64,000 bases of DNA from Victivallis lenta (GTDB lineage: Bacteria > Verrucomicrobiota > Lentisphaeria > Victivallales > Victivallaceae): positions 62,001-126,000 of the forward strand of contig NZ_VUNS01000001.1 of NCBI RefSeq assembly GCF_009695545.1, in the 5' to 3' direction. Under the pieces are notes generated by a model. The model saw nothing but the letters and a program-made list of their open reading frames with translations. It was not told the DNA's origin and searched no databases. The position numbers were made by a program, and so were the translations under genes. Below are positions 44,577 through 53,471 of the stretch, piece by piece; positions within the stretch are counted from its first letter, which is position 1; every line of letters starts with the position of its first letter.

Positions 44577-45290
44577 TCAGAACGGAATAATCTCCTGAAC
44601 CAGCGGCTGAACCATGATCTCCGGAAATTCGAGATGTTCCGGGAAGTCGCAGATATAGCGCACCAGCTCTCCCATCTGATCGGGAGACATCATCTTCGCC
44701 GCCAGCTCCTTTTCCGTCGGCGGCAACTTGGCGGCGATGCCGAATTCCGTCGCGCCCCACGACGGCGTGAGAACCGTCACGCGGACATTGTGCGGACGCA
44801 GTTCGGTATAGAGCGCCCGGCTGAACATATCCAGCCCTGCCTTGGCCGCCGTATAGCAGGCGAAGCCCGGCCAGCCGTAATGGGAGCAGACGCTGGTCAC
44901 ATTGATGATAAGCCCGGATTTGCGCGCGACCATCTTCTCCGCCACCCGGCGGCATCCCAGAATCGCGCCGGTCAGATTGCCGTTGATCGAACGGAATATC
45001 TCCTCGTCGCTGAAGGAAAGCAGCGGTTCGACTTTCACGGCGACTCCGGCGTTGTTGACCAGGATGTCGACCTCCCCGACCGTTTCCATGATGCGGTCCC
45101 AGTCCTCCCCGCGGGTGATATCGCCCTGAATGAACCGGACTCCCAGCTCCTCCGCAGCTTTCCGGAGCCTTTCAAGGCGGCGGCCGACGATCCAGACTTC
45201 ACCGCCGGCGGCTTTCAGTGCCCTGGCATCCCCGTAGCCGTAGCCGGTTGCTCCGCCGGTGATGATGATTTTTTTCCCTTCGATGCTCAT
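44577..45290 (-). CDS. Short-chain dehydrogenase/reductase
   Basis: This 237-residue classical SDR has TGGATGYGYG (cofactor), DILVNNAG, and the catalytic Ser-Tyr-Lys set in VTSVCSHYGWPGFACYTAAK. It should oxidise or reduce a sugar- or polyol-like alcohol with NAD(P). ATG at 45290 is favoured (AAAGGA nine bases upstream); the ATG at 45317, which overlaps the stop of the upstream FAD gene as TAATG, would add nine residues and remains possible. It is the second gene of the operon. Confidence 0.88.
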   Translation of the reverse strand: MSIEGKKIIITGGATGYGYGDARALKAAGGEVWIVGRRLERLRKAAEELGVRFIQGDITRGEDWDRIMETVGEVDILVNNAGVAVKVEPLLSFSDEEIFRSINGNLTGAILGCRRVAEKMVARKSGLIINVTSVCSHYGWPGFACYTAAKAGLDMFSRALYTELRPHNVRVTVLTPSWGATEFGIAAKLPPTEKELAAKMMSPDQMGELVRYICDFPEHLEFPEIMVQPLVQEIIPF

Positions 45291-45316
45291 TTTGCACATT
45301 CCTTTCGTTGTTTTCA

Positions 45317-46678
45317 TTACAATTCGACGCCGCCGGCCCGAAGAAGCTCACGGACAACTCCGGGCGGCAATACCGGAAAATCCTCCCGCCGTTCCAGACT
45401 CAGGTACGCCGCCGTTCCCGCCGCCTCTCCGAGCTGCAGCATGGTCCGCGACAGGCGGCAGCTCGAAGCCGCCAGCGCGCTGAATCCCGCCATCCGTCCC
45501 GCCACCAGCAGGTTTTTCATCCCCGCCGGAACCAGCGAATGATAGGGAATGCCGTACAGGGAACCGCTTCGCCCTCCCCCGCCGCGACCATGAAAATCCA
45601 GCGGATGGTCGCACAAAGCAATGATTTCGTCGCGCTTCTGGCGGCCGAGGCCGCCCAGGATATCGCGTTCGGTCAGCATGCCGCGGCACAGCACGCGATA
45701 GCCGTCGCGGCAGCCCGGACGCGGAAAAATATGGTGCAGCCGGAAACGCCGGAACTCCGGAAATCCCGTCTGCAAATAGTGCCAGTACGCATAAACCCGC
45801 CGTTTCAATTCCGCCTGCGCCGCATCGGTTCCGAGCGCATAAAATTCCAATCCGCTCATGGTCGGCAGCATATTGCAGTTGAAATCCCCATTCGGATACT
45901 CCGTGAAGCAGGCAGCCGGGAACTGTGCCGCCCACCAGCACGCGGCGGGAAGCGGCTCCACCGCGTCGCCGGCCGCCGGCCGGATGCGGAAAATCTGCGA
46001 TACGCCGTTCAGCACCGGTTCCGGAAACTTCGGCGCTCCGGATTCGCCGAACCGGCCTGAAGCCTCCCGCCCGAAAAGCATCCGGCAGCCGCACTGCGCC
46101 GCGACCGCCCCGGAACAATCGATCCAGCGCGCCGCTTCAAGCCGCGTCCCATCCGTCAATACCATCCGCCGCAGCACGCCGTCCCTGCAATCGAGCGCCG
46201 CCGGTGCGACGCCTGTGCGGATGCGGCAGCAGCCGGATCCGGCCAGCATTCCTTCCACGGTACGGCAGAAAAGCTCCGGCTCAAAGATGACTCCGCTCCG
46301 GAGCAGAAACGCTTTCCGCGGCTCCCGTTCCTCCACATGCGAACAGAGCGTATCCTCATAGCGTCCCGCCGGGTTGATCCGCTGCTCCGCACCGGGGAAC
46401 GGCGGTTCGTCCCCGGCCGGAACCGCACAATGCCGCGCCATCCGGTAAATACCGACACCGGCGGGATCGTTCCGCCGCATCTCCTCAAAAAGCAGCCGGG
46501 AAATCCCGGTCGCCCCCGCCACAGGTTCATAGCAGTTCACACCTGCGAACGTTGAAATTCCGCCGATGCGCGGATAATTTTCCACCAGCACCGTATCGAT
46601 TCCCAGCCGCGAAGCCGCGAGAGCGGCCCCGCAGCCGGCCGAACCGGCACCGATCACCGCAAGTTGACAAGAAAGCAT
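45317..46678 (-). CDS. FAD-dependent oxidoreductase (FAD_oxidored type)
   Basis: This 453-residue flavoprotein has a dinucleotide fold at the very N-terminus (LAVIGAGSAGCGAALAASRL), then ENYPRIGGISTFAGVN and a late FAD contact LVAGRMAGFSALAASSCRL. This arrangement is typical of the FAD-dependent oxidoreductases common beside glycosidase genes in PVC bacteria and Bacteroidetes. The substrate is probably a sugar derivative, but nothing in the sequence fixes it. It is the first gene of the operon and is divergent from the AraC regulator at 46813. Confidence 0.82.
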   Translation of the reverse strand: MLSCQLAVIGAGSAGCGAALAASRLGIDTVLVENYPRIGGISTFAGVNCYEPVAGATGISRLLFEEMRRNDPAGVGIYRMARHCAVPAGDEPPFPGAEQRINPAGRYEDTLCSHVEEREPRKAFLLRSGVIFEPELFCRTVEGMLAGSGCCRIRTGVAPAALDCRDGVLRRMVLTDGTRLEAARWIDCSGAVAAQCGCRMLFGREASGRFGESGAPKFPEPVLNGVSQIFRIRPAAGDAVEPLPAACWWAAQFPAACFTEYPNGDFNCNMLPTMSGLEFYALGTDAAQAELKRRVYAYWHYLQTGFPEFRRFRLHHIFPRPGCRDGYRVLCRGMLTERDILGGLGRQKRDEIIALCDHPLDFHGRGGGGRSGSLYGIPYHSLVPAGMKNLLVAGRMAGFSALAASSCRLSRTMLQLGEAAGTAAYLSLERREDFPVLPPGVVRELLRAGGVEL

Positions 46679-46812
46679 CTTATTTTATCCTTTCTTTTAT
46701 ATTATGCCGGAATGCCTCCGAAAAACAACAGTAAAAAATCCAATCTTTTGGCATATCTGGTATTTGCTTTTGCCTCTTTGCAGGTATATTAAAAAATCAG
46801 GAGGGAAACAGC

Positions 46813-47772
46813 ATGAAAGCCATACAGCATCTGCAGTTGAGGAGCAACTGCCTTTATCTCGGCAGCGGGGAGGATCACGCGGAAAAACTTTCCGGCGGCT
46901 TTTACGACCACACCTTCATTCCGGAATACGCGGGGGGATACTCCCGGCACAAATATTTCGCTATCACCTACATTATAAAAGGATACGGAATCTTCAAGGA
47001 CCACCTGTCCCGGAGTTTCGACTACCGGGAGGGAGACCTGGTCCTCCGGCATGCCGACACCCCGTTTTACATGTCCAAGCACTTTCGGGCGGACGGCTGG
47101 CTGGAATTTTCCGCAGCTCTGCCGCAAAGCCTTTCCGACGCTCTGCTGGCGGCAGGCATTCTGAGCAAAGATTTGACTTTTTTATCGCCCGGCATTTCCC
47201 CGGCTCTTCTGGGCGCGGCGGAAGCTTATACGGACTCTCTGTTCTGCATAAACAAAAGCACGGGAGCCGCACGGGCTTATGCGGCGATTCTGAATTTCTT
47301 CGACGAATTGGCCGGCTCGACAACGCCGGGCGTTGCCTCCGGGAACCGGAAGGAGATGCAGCGGCTGGAACGGATCAAACAACTGCTCGACGACGTCTCC
47401 GACACCACTCCGCTGCCGCAACTGGCCCGGTCGATCGGCATGGGCTACGAAAACTTCCGGAAATCCTTCCGTCGCTGGACCGGGCTCTCTCCGCAGGATT
47501 ACCGCATTCAGCGGCGACTCAACCAGGCCGATGCGCTGCTGCTGCACACCAGGCTCTCAATCAAGGAGATCGCCGAACGGCTCGGCTACTCCGACATCAC
47601 CGCATTCTCCCGGCAATACCGGAAATTCCGCCGCGTTCCCCCCTCTTCCAAACGGGACCTCCTGCCTCCGGCGGCCGGGAGTGCGCTTCCCCCCGGTACG
47701 CCTCTTCAGGACACCGATGCCGGGTACGGCTTCGAGCCTGCCGCGCGGCCCAAAGCTCCCGGCCAGGAGTGA
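46813..47772 (+). CDS. AraC-family transcriptional regulator
   Basis: This 319-residue regulator has an N-terminal cupin-like sensor (YSRHKYFAITYIIKGYGIFKD, REGDLVLRHADTPFYMS) and a C-terminal AraC DNA-binding domain (LARSIGMGYENFRKSFRRWT, then KEIAERLGYSDITAFSRQYR). A Pro-rich extension of about 45 residues after the second helix-turn-helix is unusual. AGGAGGG lies before the ATG and a TATATT box about 25 bases upstream. Divergence from the FAD oxidoreductase - SDR - glycosidase - pseudopilin operon makes that operon the probable target. Confidence 0.88.
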   Translation: MKAIQHLQLRSNCLYLGSGEDHAEKLSGGFYDHTFIPEYAGGYSRHKYFAITYIIKGYGIFKDHLSRSFDYREGDLVLRHADTPFYMSKHFRADGWLEFSAALPQSLSDALLAAGILSKDLTFLSPGISPALLGAAEAYTDSLFCINKSTGAARAYAAILNFFDELAGSTTPGVASGNRKEMQRLERIKQLLDDVSDTTPLPQLARSIGMGYENFRKSFRRWTGLSPQDYRIQRRLNQADALLLHTRLSIKEIAERLGYSDITAFSRQYRKFRRVPPSSKRDLLPPAAGSALPPGTPLQDTDAGYGFEPAARPKAPGQE

Positions 47773-47786
47773 GGCGTCCCGGCCGA

Positions 47787-50243
47787 TCACACTTTTTTCG
47801 GCTTGACGGTACGGAGCATCGGGTCGGCGGAGGCCGGGTCGTCCGGCCAGAAGTGTTTCGGGTAGCGGCTCTTCATCTCCTTCTGCACCAGCGGCCAGTT
47901 TCCGCGCCAGAAGCCCGGCAGATCCGTCGTGACCTGCACCGGCCGCTGCGCCGGAGAAAGCAGCTCGATCCGCAGCGGAATCCGTTTCCGGCCGACCGCC
48001 GGGTGCGATCCGACCCCGTAAAACTCCTGCACCTTCGCGGAAAGGGTCGGGATCTCATTGTCGTAGTCGATCCGATGGCGCGCCCCGGCCGGAGTCGTAA
48101 ACGCCTCCGGGTAATTCGCATCGAGCGCGCGAAGCCGTTCAAATCCGAGCAGATTCCGCAGCAGCTCCAGCCAGTCGAAGCGGTCGAGGTCCGCAAAGGA
48201 ACGGATTCCGGCAAGAAACGGAGCCGCCTGCGCGGCGAAGCCGCTGCCCCAGTCCGGATACTCCTCCGGCTCCTGCCGCCGGGCGAACGCCACGCGCTCG
48301 AAGAGCTGCCGCGCCGCTTTCGCCCCTTCCGGAGGCAGCGGCCGGTTCCGGCCGGCGGCGGCGTTCAGCACGGCCTCGGCGAGCGCCTGCTCCGGCGGGT
48401 TCTCCTGCATCGTCGAACGAAGGACGACCGCGCCGAGCCGGAGTTCGCGCCGGGCGTACACCCGTTCGCGCTCCGGGTCGAATTCAACTGCATCGACCTC
48501 GCGGAGCCGCTCTTTGAAAAGTGAGACCAATGCCGCCTCCTCCACCGGAGCCGCGAGCCGGATCGCCGGCTCGCGCCCGGCTCCCCCCTCAAGCCGCGCC
48601 ACTGCCAGAAATTCGTACCCGGCCAGATCGTCCCCCTCCGCCAGCACGCCGCCGGAGCCGCCGCAGAGCAGATAGCTTCGTCCGTGGCGGCTCCGCGCCT
48701 TGCCGACCCAGTCCGGAAACGCCGAAGCGACCAGAAGTCCGGCTGCCTCGGCATCGCAAACCGCGTCCTTCGCACCCATGAGTTCCAGCAGCTGCCGCCT
48801 GATGACGAGCTGATTCCGGAATGCGCCGGGATTCGAACACATCCCGGCCAGCCGCTCGCGCAAATCCGCTCCCCGCGCCCCGCGGAACGTGTCGCGCTCC
48901 TCAAGCAAAGCGGCGATCCCGCAGCCGAGCGGCAGAAGCCCGCGCTCCCGCGCCGTCAGCAGCATCGCACCGAGGCGGGGATGGACCGGCAGCCGGACGA
49001 GTTCCCGGCCGCGCGCCGTCAGCCGGCCGCCGCCGTCGAAGGCGCCGAGTTCCGTCAGGAGCGTCCGCGCCGCAGCCAGCCGGGCGGAAGGCGGAGCATC
49101 GAGCCAGCGCAACGCTTCGGCGGGAGTCCCCCACGCTGCGGTCTCCAAAGCAAAACCGGCCAGATCGGCTTCGAGGATTTCGGGCTGCGTCCGCTCCGGG
49201 CGGCTCCGTTCTTCGAATGCGTTCCAGAGCCGGACGGCGACGCCGGGGCGCGTCCGCCCGGCGCGTCCGCTCCGCTGCGCCGCCGACGCCTTCGATACCG
49301 GCCCGACCTCAAGAAACGGGATTCCGGCGGCGGGATCGAAGCGCATGCGCCGTTCGAGCCCGGAATCGACCACGCCGGTGATTCCGTCGATCGTGATGCT
49401 GCTTTCGGCGACGTTCGTCGCGAGAACGACCTTCCGCATGCCGGGCGGAGCCGGAACGAGCGCCCGGTCCTGTTCCGCCGCGCCGAGCGAGCCGTGCAGT
49501 TTCAGGAGCAGCGCCTGCTCCGGCAGCATTCCGGCCAGCAGTGCGGCGCATTCGTCGATCTCCCGCATTCCGGGCAGAAAAACGAGCAGATCGCCGTCAC
49601 TCTCCCGATAGAGCTTCACCACGGCGCGCGCCGTTCCGGAGGCCGGCCGGAAGCGGTCAAGCCCTCCCTCATCGTAACGGATTTCAACCGGAAACTGTCT
49701 CCCCGGCGCCTCGACAACCGGGACGCCGCCCAGAAGCGCGGCGATCCGGCCGGTTTCAAGCGTGGCGGACATGATCAGGATCTTCAGCTCCGGCCGCAGA
49801 TTCTCCTGCACGTCGAGCACGAAGGCGAGGTCGAGATCGTTCTCAAGGCTGCGCTCGTGGAACTCGTCGAAGATGACGAGCGAAACGCCGCCGAGCTCCG
49901 GGTCCGCCTGAAGCTTCCGCAGCAGGACGCCCGGAGTCATGACCGTGAGCCGGTTCGACGGCGAAGTCCGGCTTTCGCCGCGGACGACATAACCGACCCT
50001 GCCGCCGATGCTCTCGCCCAGCAGCGACGCGATGCGGCGGGCGGCGGCGCGCACGGCAACCCGGCGCGGCTCAAGCAGGAGGATTCCGCCGTCGACCGCA
50101 TCGAGCAGCGCGGGCGGGACCAGCGTGGTCTTGCCCGCACCCGGCGCGGCCGCAAGCACGGCTCCGGAGTGCGAATCGAGCGCGGCAACGAGCTCCGGCA
50201 GGACGGAACGCACCGGCAGATCGGTGTAATCAGAATCATTCAT
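47787..50243 (-). CDS. hrpB: ATP-dependent helicase HrpB
   Basis: This 818-residue DEAH-box helicase is of the HrpB length. Motif I is AAAPGAGKTT (about 31-40), motif II is DEFH (126-129; HrpB proteins have DEFH or DEAH/DERH variants), motif III is IMSATLE, and motif VI lies in QRSGRAGRTRPG. The helicase-associated domain and the HrpB C-terminal domain (FWRGNWPLVQKEMKSRYPKH) follow. Its cellular role is poorly defined. The start at 50243 follows a TATATT box by about 10 bases with no ribosome site, so the message may have a very short leader; upstream open frame is unrelated. Confidence 0.93.
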   Translation of the reverse strand: MNDSDYTDLPVRSVLPELVAALDSHSGAVLAAAPGAGKTTLVPPALLDAVDGGILLLEPRRVAVRAAARRIASLLGESIGGRVGYVVRGESRTSPSNRLTVMTPGVLLRKLQADPELGGVSLVIFDEFHERSLENDLDLAFVLDVQENLRPELKILIMSATLETGRIAALLGGVPVVEAPGRQFPVEIRYDEGGLDRFRPASGTARAVVKLYRESDGDLLVFLPGMREIDECAALLAGMLPEQALLLKLHGSLGAAEQDRALVPAPPGMRKVVLATNVAESSITIDGITGVVDSGLERRMRFDPAAGIPFLEVGPVSKASAAQRSGRAGRTRPGVAVRLWNAFEERSRPERTQPEILEADLAGFALETAAWGTPAEALRWLDAPPSARLAAARTLLTELGAFDGGGRLTARGRELVRLPVHPRLGAMLLTARERGLLPLGCGIAALLEERDTFRGARGADLRERLAGMCSNPGAFRNQLVIRRQLLELMGAKDAVCDAEAAGLLVASAFPDWVGKARSRHGRSYLLCGGSGGVLAEGDDLAGYEFLAVARLEGGAGREPAIRLAAPVEEAALVSLFKERLREVDAVEFDPERERVYARRELRLGAVVLRSTMQENPPEQALAEAVLNAAAGRNRPLPPEGAKAARQLFERVAFARRQEPEEYPDWGSGFAAQAAPFLAGIRSFADLDRFDWLELLRNLLGFERLRALDANYPEAFTTPAGARHRIDYDNEIPTLSAKVQEFYGVGSHPAVGRKRIPLRIELLSPAQRPVQVTTDLPGFWRGNWPLVQKEMKSRYPKHFWPDDPASADPMLRTVKPKKV

Positions 50244-50319
50244 TTCATTAATATAGCAGGCAAAAAGCGCGATTTCCACTTCGCCGCCGAACTGAAACCG
50301 GCCGAACGGGCCCGCTTCT

Positions 50320-51432
50320 TTATTTCCACCGGTTCGCTTCGCGCCAGTCGGCGGGGGTCTGGCCGCAGCGGGCCCGGAAAAGCTCAAAGAGCGCGCCGGG
50401 CGACGGGAAGCCGCACTCGGCAGCCACCGTGACGATCGTGTCGTCCGAATCGACCAGCCGGGTCCGGGCGAGGTTCAGCCGGACATCGGTCAGGAACTCC
50501 TTCGGCGACAGGCCGATCCCGCTCCGGAACAGCCGGTAGATCTTCGACTCGCTCATGCGGAAGCGGCGCGCGAGCCCGGCCACCTGCACCGGCGAAGCGG
50601 CGTGCTTCCGCAGATACTCGAGCATCTTCCGCAGCTGCCGGTCCCCGACCGCGAAGAAGTCGCTGCTGGCCCGCTCCACCACCTGTCCCGGCTCCACGAG
50701 GATCGGCTCGTCGCGCGGCGGCGCCCCCTCCATCACCCGGTCGAGCTCCTCCGCCGCGCGCAGGCCGCGCAGGTACAGCCGGGTTTCGATGCTCGACAGC
50801 GGCGGCGATGACGTCGTGCAGATCAGCTCCTCGTTGCCGACGCCGACGACGGCGATTCCGTCCGGCACCGGAATTCCGGCGAGGTCCGCCGCGTTCAGCG
50901 CCGAAACGGACTCCCAGTCATTGTTGCAGAACAGCGCACACGGCGCCGGAAGCTGCGCAAGCCGTTCGGCCATCCGCTTCAGCGCCTGCGGAGAACGGAA
51001 ATAGCGCGGCAGCGCAATGCGCTCGGCGCGGAACCCCTCGCGTTCGACCCGCGCCGCAAACGCATCGTCCCGGCCGTAAACATCTTCGCAGGCCGCGAAA
51101 TTCCGATAACCGCGCGCGAGGTAATACTCGGCGACGGCCTCCCCGATACGGCGGTTGTCCGGCCCGACGATCGCATCGGAGTTCCTGACGAGCTTCGGAT
51201 CGAGCGACAGTCCGACAATCTTCACTCCCTCGGAATGAAGCTTTTCCGTATAGTACCCGGTGTCGGTCAGCAGCCCCGCGCCGCGCCAGTTCCGGACGTG
51301 TCCGGGCAGGCCGTACATCTGCGGAATCTCCAGCTGCCAGCCGTGGCCGCGCGCAAAATCCATGATCCCGCGCAGTTCCTGCTGCAAATAAAAATTCTTC
51401 GCATATAAAACGGTTTTACGGCTGCTGTTCAT
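50320..51432 (-). CDS. XylR-like regulator (LacI-type sensor + AraC DNA-binding domain)
   Basis: This 370-residue protein has the XylR layout. A periplasmic-binding-protein-like sensor occupies residues 1-260 (VKIVGLSLDPKLVRNSDAIVGPD, ACEDVYGRDDAFAARVE, IAVVGVGNEELICTTSSPPL). An AraC-type double helix-turn-helix occupies about 265-365 (VAGLARRFRMSESKIYRLF, VAAECGFPSPGALFELFR). It should bind a monosaccharide and activate divergently transcribed catabolic genes, here the GH5-like to SDR run. An inverted repeat TTTCAG-N11-CTGAAA in the divergent region is a candidate operator. Confidence 0.9.
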   Translation of the reverse strand: MNSSRKTVLYAKNFYLQQELRGIMDFARGHGWQLEIPQMYGLPGHVRNWRGAGLLTDTGYYTEKLHSEGVKIVGLSLDPKLVRNSDAIVGPDNRRIGEAVAEYYLARGYRNFAACEDVYGRDDAFAARVEREGFRAERIALPRYFRSPQALKRMAERLAQLPAPCALFCNNDWESVSALNAADLAGIPVPDGIAVVGVGNEELICTTSSPPLSSIETRLYLRGLRAAEELDRVMEGAPPRDEPILVEPGQVVERASSDFFAVGDRQLRKMLEYLRKHAASPVQVAGLARRFRMSESKIYRLFRSGIGLSPKEFLTDVRLNLARTRLVDSDDTIVTVAAECGFPSPGALFELFRARCGQTPADWREANRWK

Positions 51433-51484
51433 AAAAATGGAATATATCCTTTATTTTCAACAAATTCAAATAAAAATTGAATGA

Positions 51485-51507
51485 TTTCAGCATATTGATA
51501 ACTGAAA
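51485..51507. promoter_or_regulatory. Candidate operator for XylR-like regulator
   Basis: TTTCAG at 51485-51490 and CTGAAA at 51502-51507 are exact inverted repeats with an 11-base centre. The site is seven bases upstream of the -35 of the GH operon promoter, a position suited to activation. Confidence 0.45.
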
Positions 51508-51513
51508 ACAGTA

Positions 51514-51542
51514 TTGCGATTGCGGTCCGACTTCGGTATAAT
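51514..51542 (+). promoter_or_regulatory. Promoter of the glycoside hydrolase operon
   Basis: TTGCGA (51514-51519), a 17-base spacer and a perfect TATAAT (51537-51542), 41 bases before the start codon of the first hydrolase gene. The weak -35 fits an activator-dependent promoter. Confidence 0.7.
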
Positions 51543-51583
51543 ATTATTGACGCGCAATCATCAACCAACCGCGAGGAATCAAT

Positions 51584-52678
51584 ATGGCGACGCAATGGAC
51601 GAAGGAACGAATCCGGGAATGGTATCATGAAATGCCGTGGCTGCGCGGCTGCAACTACCTCCCGGCAGACTGCTGCAACCGGATCGCGTTCTGGCAGGAG
51701 CTCGACTGGGAACAGCATCTGGCGACGGCGGACCGCGAGCTGGAGCTTGCGGCGGCGACCGGCTTCAATTCGGTCCGGGTGCTGCTGGAGTTCATCGTCT
51801 GGGACGAGCAGCACGACGGCTTTCTGCTGCGGTTCGAGCAGTTCCTCGCCGTCGCCGCGAAACATGGGATCTCGGTCATGGTCTGCTTCGCAAACGACTG
51901 CACCGTGCCGAAGGATGAAAATTACCGGCCGCAGCAGCTCGGCCCGCAGCCCTGTGACTGGGGGTATCACGGGGGAAGGAGGAATTCCCCGCACAGCACG
52001 ACCGACCAGATCGGCTACTACCCGGCGCTGGACGAACCGGAGAACGCCGGGCGCTTCTATGCCATGGTAGAGGAAATCGTCACGAAATACGCCGCTGATC
52101 CGCGCATCGTGATCTGGGACCTTTACAACGAAGCCGGCGCCGCGAACCGCGGCGACGTATCGGTTCCGCATGTGAAACGAATCTTCGACGTCGCCCGTTC
52201 CGTCGATCCCGTCCAGCCGCTCACATCGTGCGTCTGGCGCGGCCTCGGCCACTTCTCCGCCGCGGAAAAAACCGCGCTCGAGCTCTCGGACCTCGTCTCC
52301 TATCACAACTACAGCAGCTACGCCGACAATGTCGTCATGATCGATTTCCTCCGCCGGTACGGGCGGCCGATCATCAACACCGAATGGCTGCACCGGCAGC
52401 AGCGCAACACCGTCCAGGAGATGTTCCCGCTCTTCTTCCTCGAAAAAATCGGCTGCTGGAACTGGGGATTCGTCGCCGGGCTGTCGCAGACCTATGAACC
52501 GTGGGAATACATGTACCAGCGTTACAGCGCCGGAGAGCGCGACATCGACTTCACCAAGTGGCAGCACGACCTGTTCCGCCCGAGCCTGCGGCCGTACGAC
52601 CCGCGCGAAATCGAACTCATCGAACGTTTCTGCCTCCTGGCCGACACCCGGCACGGGCAGAAGAAGCAGCAGCCGTGA
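51584..52678 (+). CDS. Cytoplasmic GH5/GH2-like clan A glycosidase
   Basis: This 364-residue TIM-barrel protein has no signal peptide. LRGCNYLPADC and TGFNSVRVLLEF are typical early strands. The strand-4 motif VIWDLYNEAG supplies Asn-Glu (acid/base) and the strand-7 motif PIINTEWLHR supplies the nucleophile Glu, as in clan GH-A. The barrel alone resembles GH5 or the catalytic domain of GH2. It likely splits imported oligosaccharides; linkage is unknown. GAGGAA precedes the ATG. It is the first gene of the plus-strand run. Confidence 0.82.
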   Translation: MATQWTKERIREWYHEMPWLRGCNYLPADCCNRIAFWQELDWEQHLATADRELELAAATGFNSVRVLLEFIVWDEQHDGFLLRFEQFLAVAAKHGISVMVCFANDCTVPKDENYRPQQLGPQPCDWGYHGGRRNSPHSTTDQIGYYPALDEPENAGRFYAMVEEIVTKYAADPRIVIWDLYNEAGAANRGDVSVPHVKRIFDVARSVDPVQPLTSCVWRGLGHFSAAEKTALELSDLVSYHNYSSYADNVVMIDFLRRYGRPIINTEWLHRQQRNTVQEMFPLFFLEKIGCWNWGFVAGLSQTYEPWEYMYQRYSAGERDIDFTKWQHDLFRPSLRPYDPREIELIERFCLLADTRHGQKKQQP

Positions 52679-52710
52679 CCGGACAAACCGCAACGAAATA
52701 AGGAGAACGC

Positions 52711-53457
52711 ATGAAACGGTATTTCACCCTGATCGAACTTCTCATCGTCATCGCGATCATCGCCATTCTGGCCTCCATGCTGCTGCCGGCGCTCCAGCAG
52801 GCCCGGGAGCGCGCCCGCACGATCACCTGCGCGAGCAACCAGAAGCAGGTCCTGACCACACTCGCCATGTACACCGACGACAACCGGGGGCAGATTCTGC
52901 CGTGGAGCGGCAGCATCAACGGCGGCAGTTCCGGCAAATGGGCTTCGATGCTCTACGCCTACCAGTCCGGAACCAAAGCGGCGGACTGGGGATACTTCGG
53001 CTCCGACAACCGGCCGTACAATCCGTTCCGCTGCCCCTCGACCACCGAACGGCTCTCACCGGCGGGCGGCGGCGGCGGCATCCATTACGGAGCCAATGCG
53101 CATGTCGGCAAAACCTCCGACGGCAAGCAGAGCGGGGGCTACTTTCCGAATGCGTCCTACTCCAACACCCGGTACCGCTCGATCGGCATGATCCGCAATC
53201 CGTCCCGGCTCGCCGCGATCGCGGACCTGAACCGTCCCGGCAACTGGTCGTCGCCCGCCGTTTTCGCCGGGCGCGGCGAACTCTGCGGGCTGATCGGAGA
53301 AGACTTCGACTTCTCCATGGATATCCTGAAAGGCGCGGTATGGCGGCACTCCGGCGGCGCCAACATCGGAATGGGCGACGGCCATGTGGAGTTCCGTCAC
53401 GCCCGCTCGATTCCAAAACTGGGCGGAGACGATCCGTTCTGGTTCTACACGAAATAA
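52711..53457 (+). CDS. Type II pseudopilin-like protein with DGH motif
   Basis: This 248-residue protein starts [19 protein letters not shown] with the prepilin cleavage site directly at the N-terminus. The globular domain is Gly/Ser/Tyr-rich, and the C-terminal part holds [25 protein letters not shown] is 6 bases before the ATG. It lies 32 bases after the GH5-like gene and 14 bases before the gene for a large secreted enzyme. Confidence 0.9.
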   Translation: MKRYFTLIELLIVIAIIAILASMLLPALQQARERARTITCASNQKQVLTTLAMYTDDNRGQILPWSGSINGGSSGKWASMLYAYQSGTKAADWGYFGSDNRPYNPFRCPSTTERLSPAGGGGGIHYGANAHVGKTSDGKQSGGYFPNASYSNTRYRSIGMIRNPSRLAAIADLNRPGNWSSPAVFAGRGELCGLIGEDFDFSMDILKGAVWRHSGGANIGMGDGHVEFRHARSIPKLGGDDPFWFYTK

Positions 53458-53471
53458 CCAAGGATCATTTC

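Noticed and set aside
52494-53471. Upstream extension of the large GH-A gene through the pseudopilin gene
   Set aside because: The pseudopilin occupies the other frame with a clear prepilin signal, and the true start at 53472 begins a signal peptide after AAGGA.
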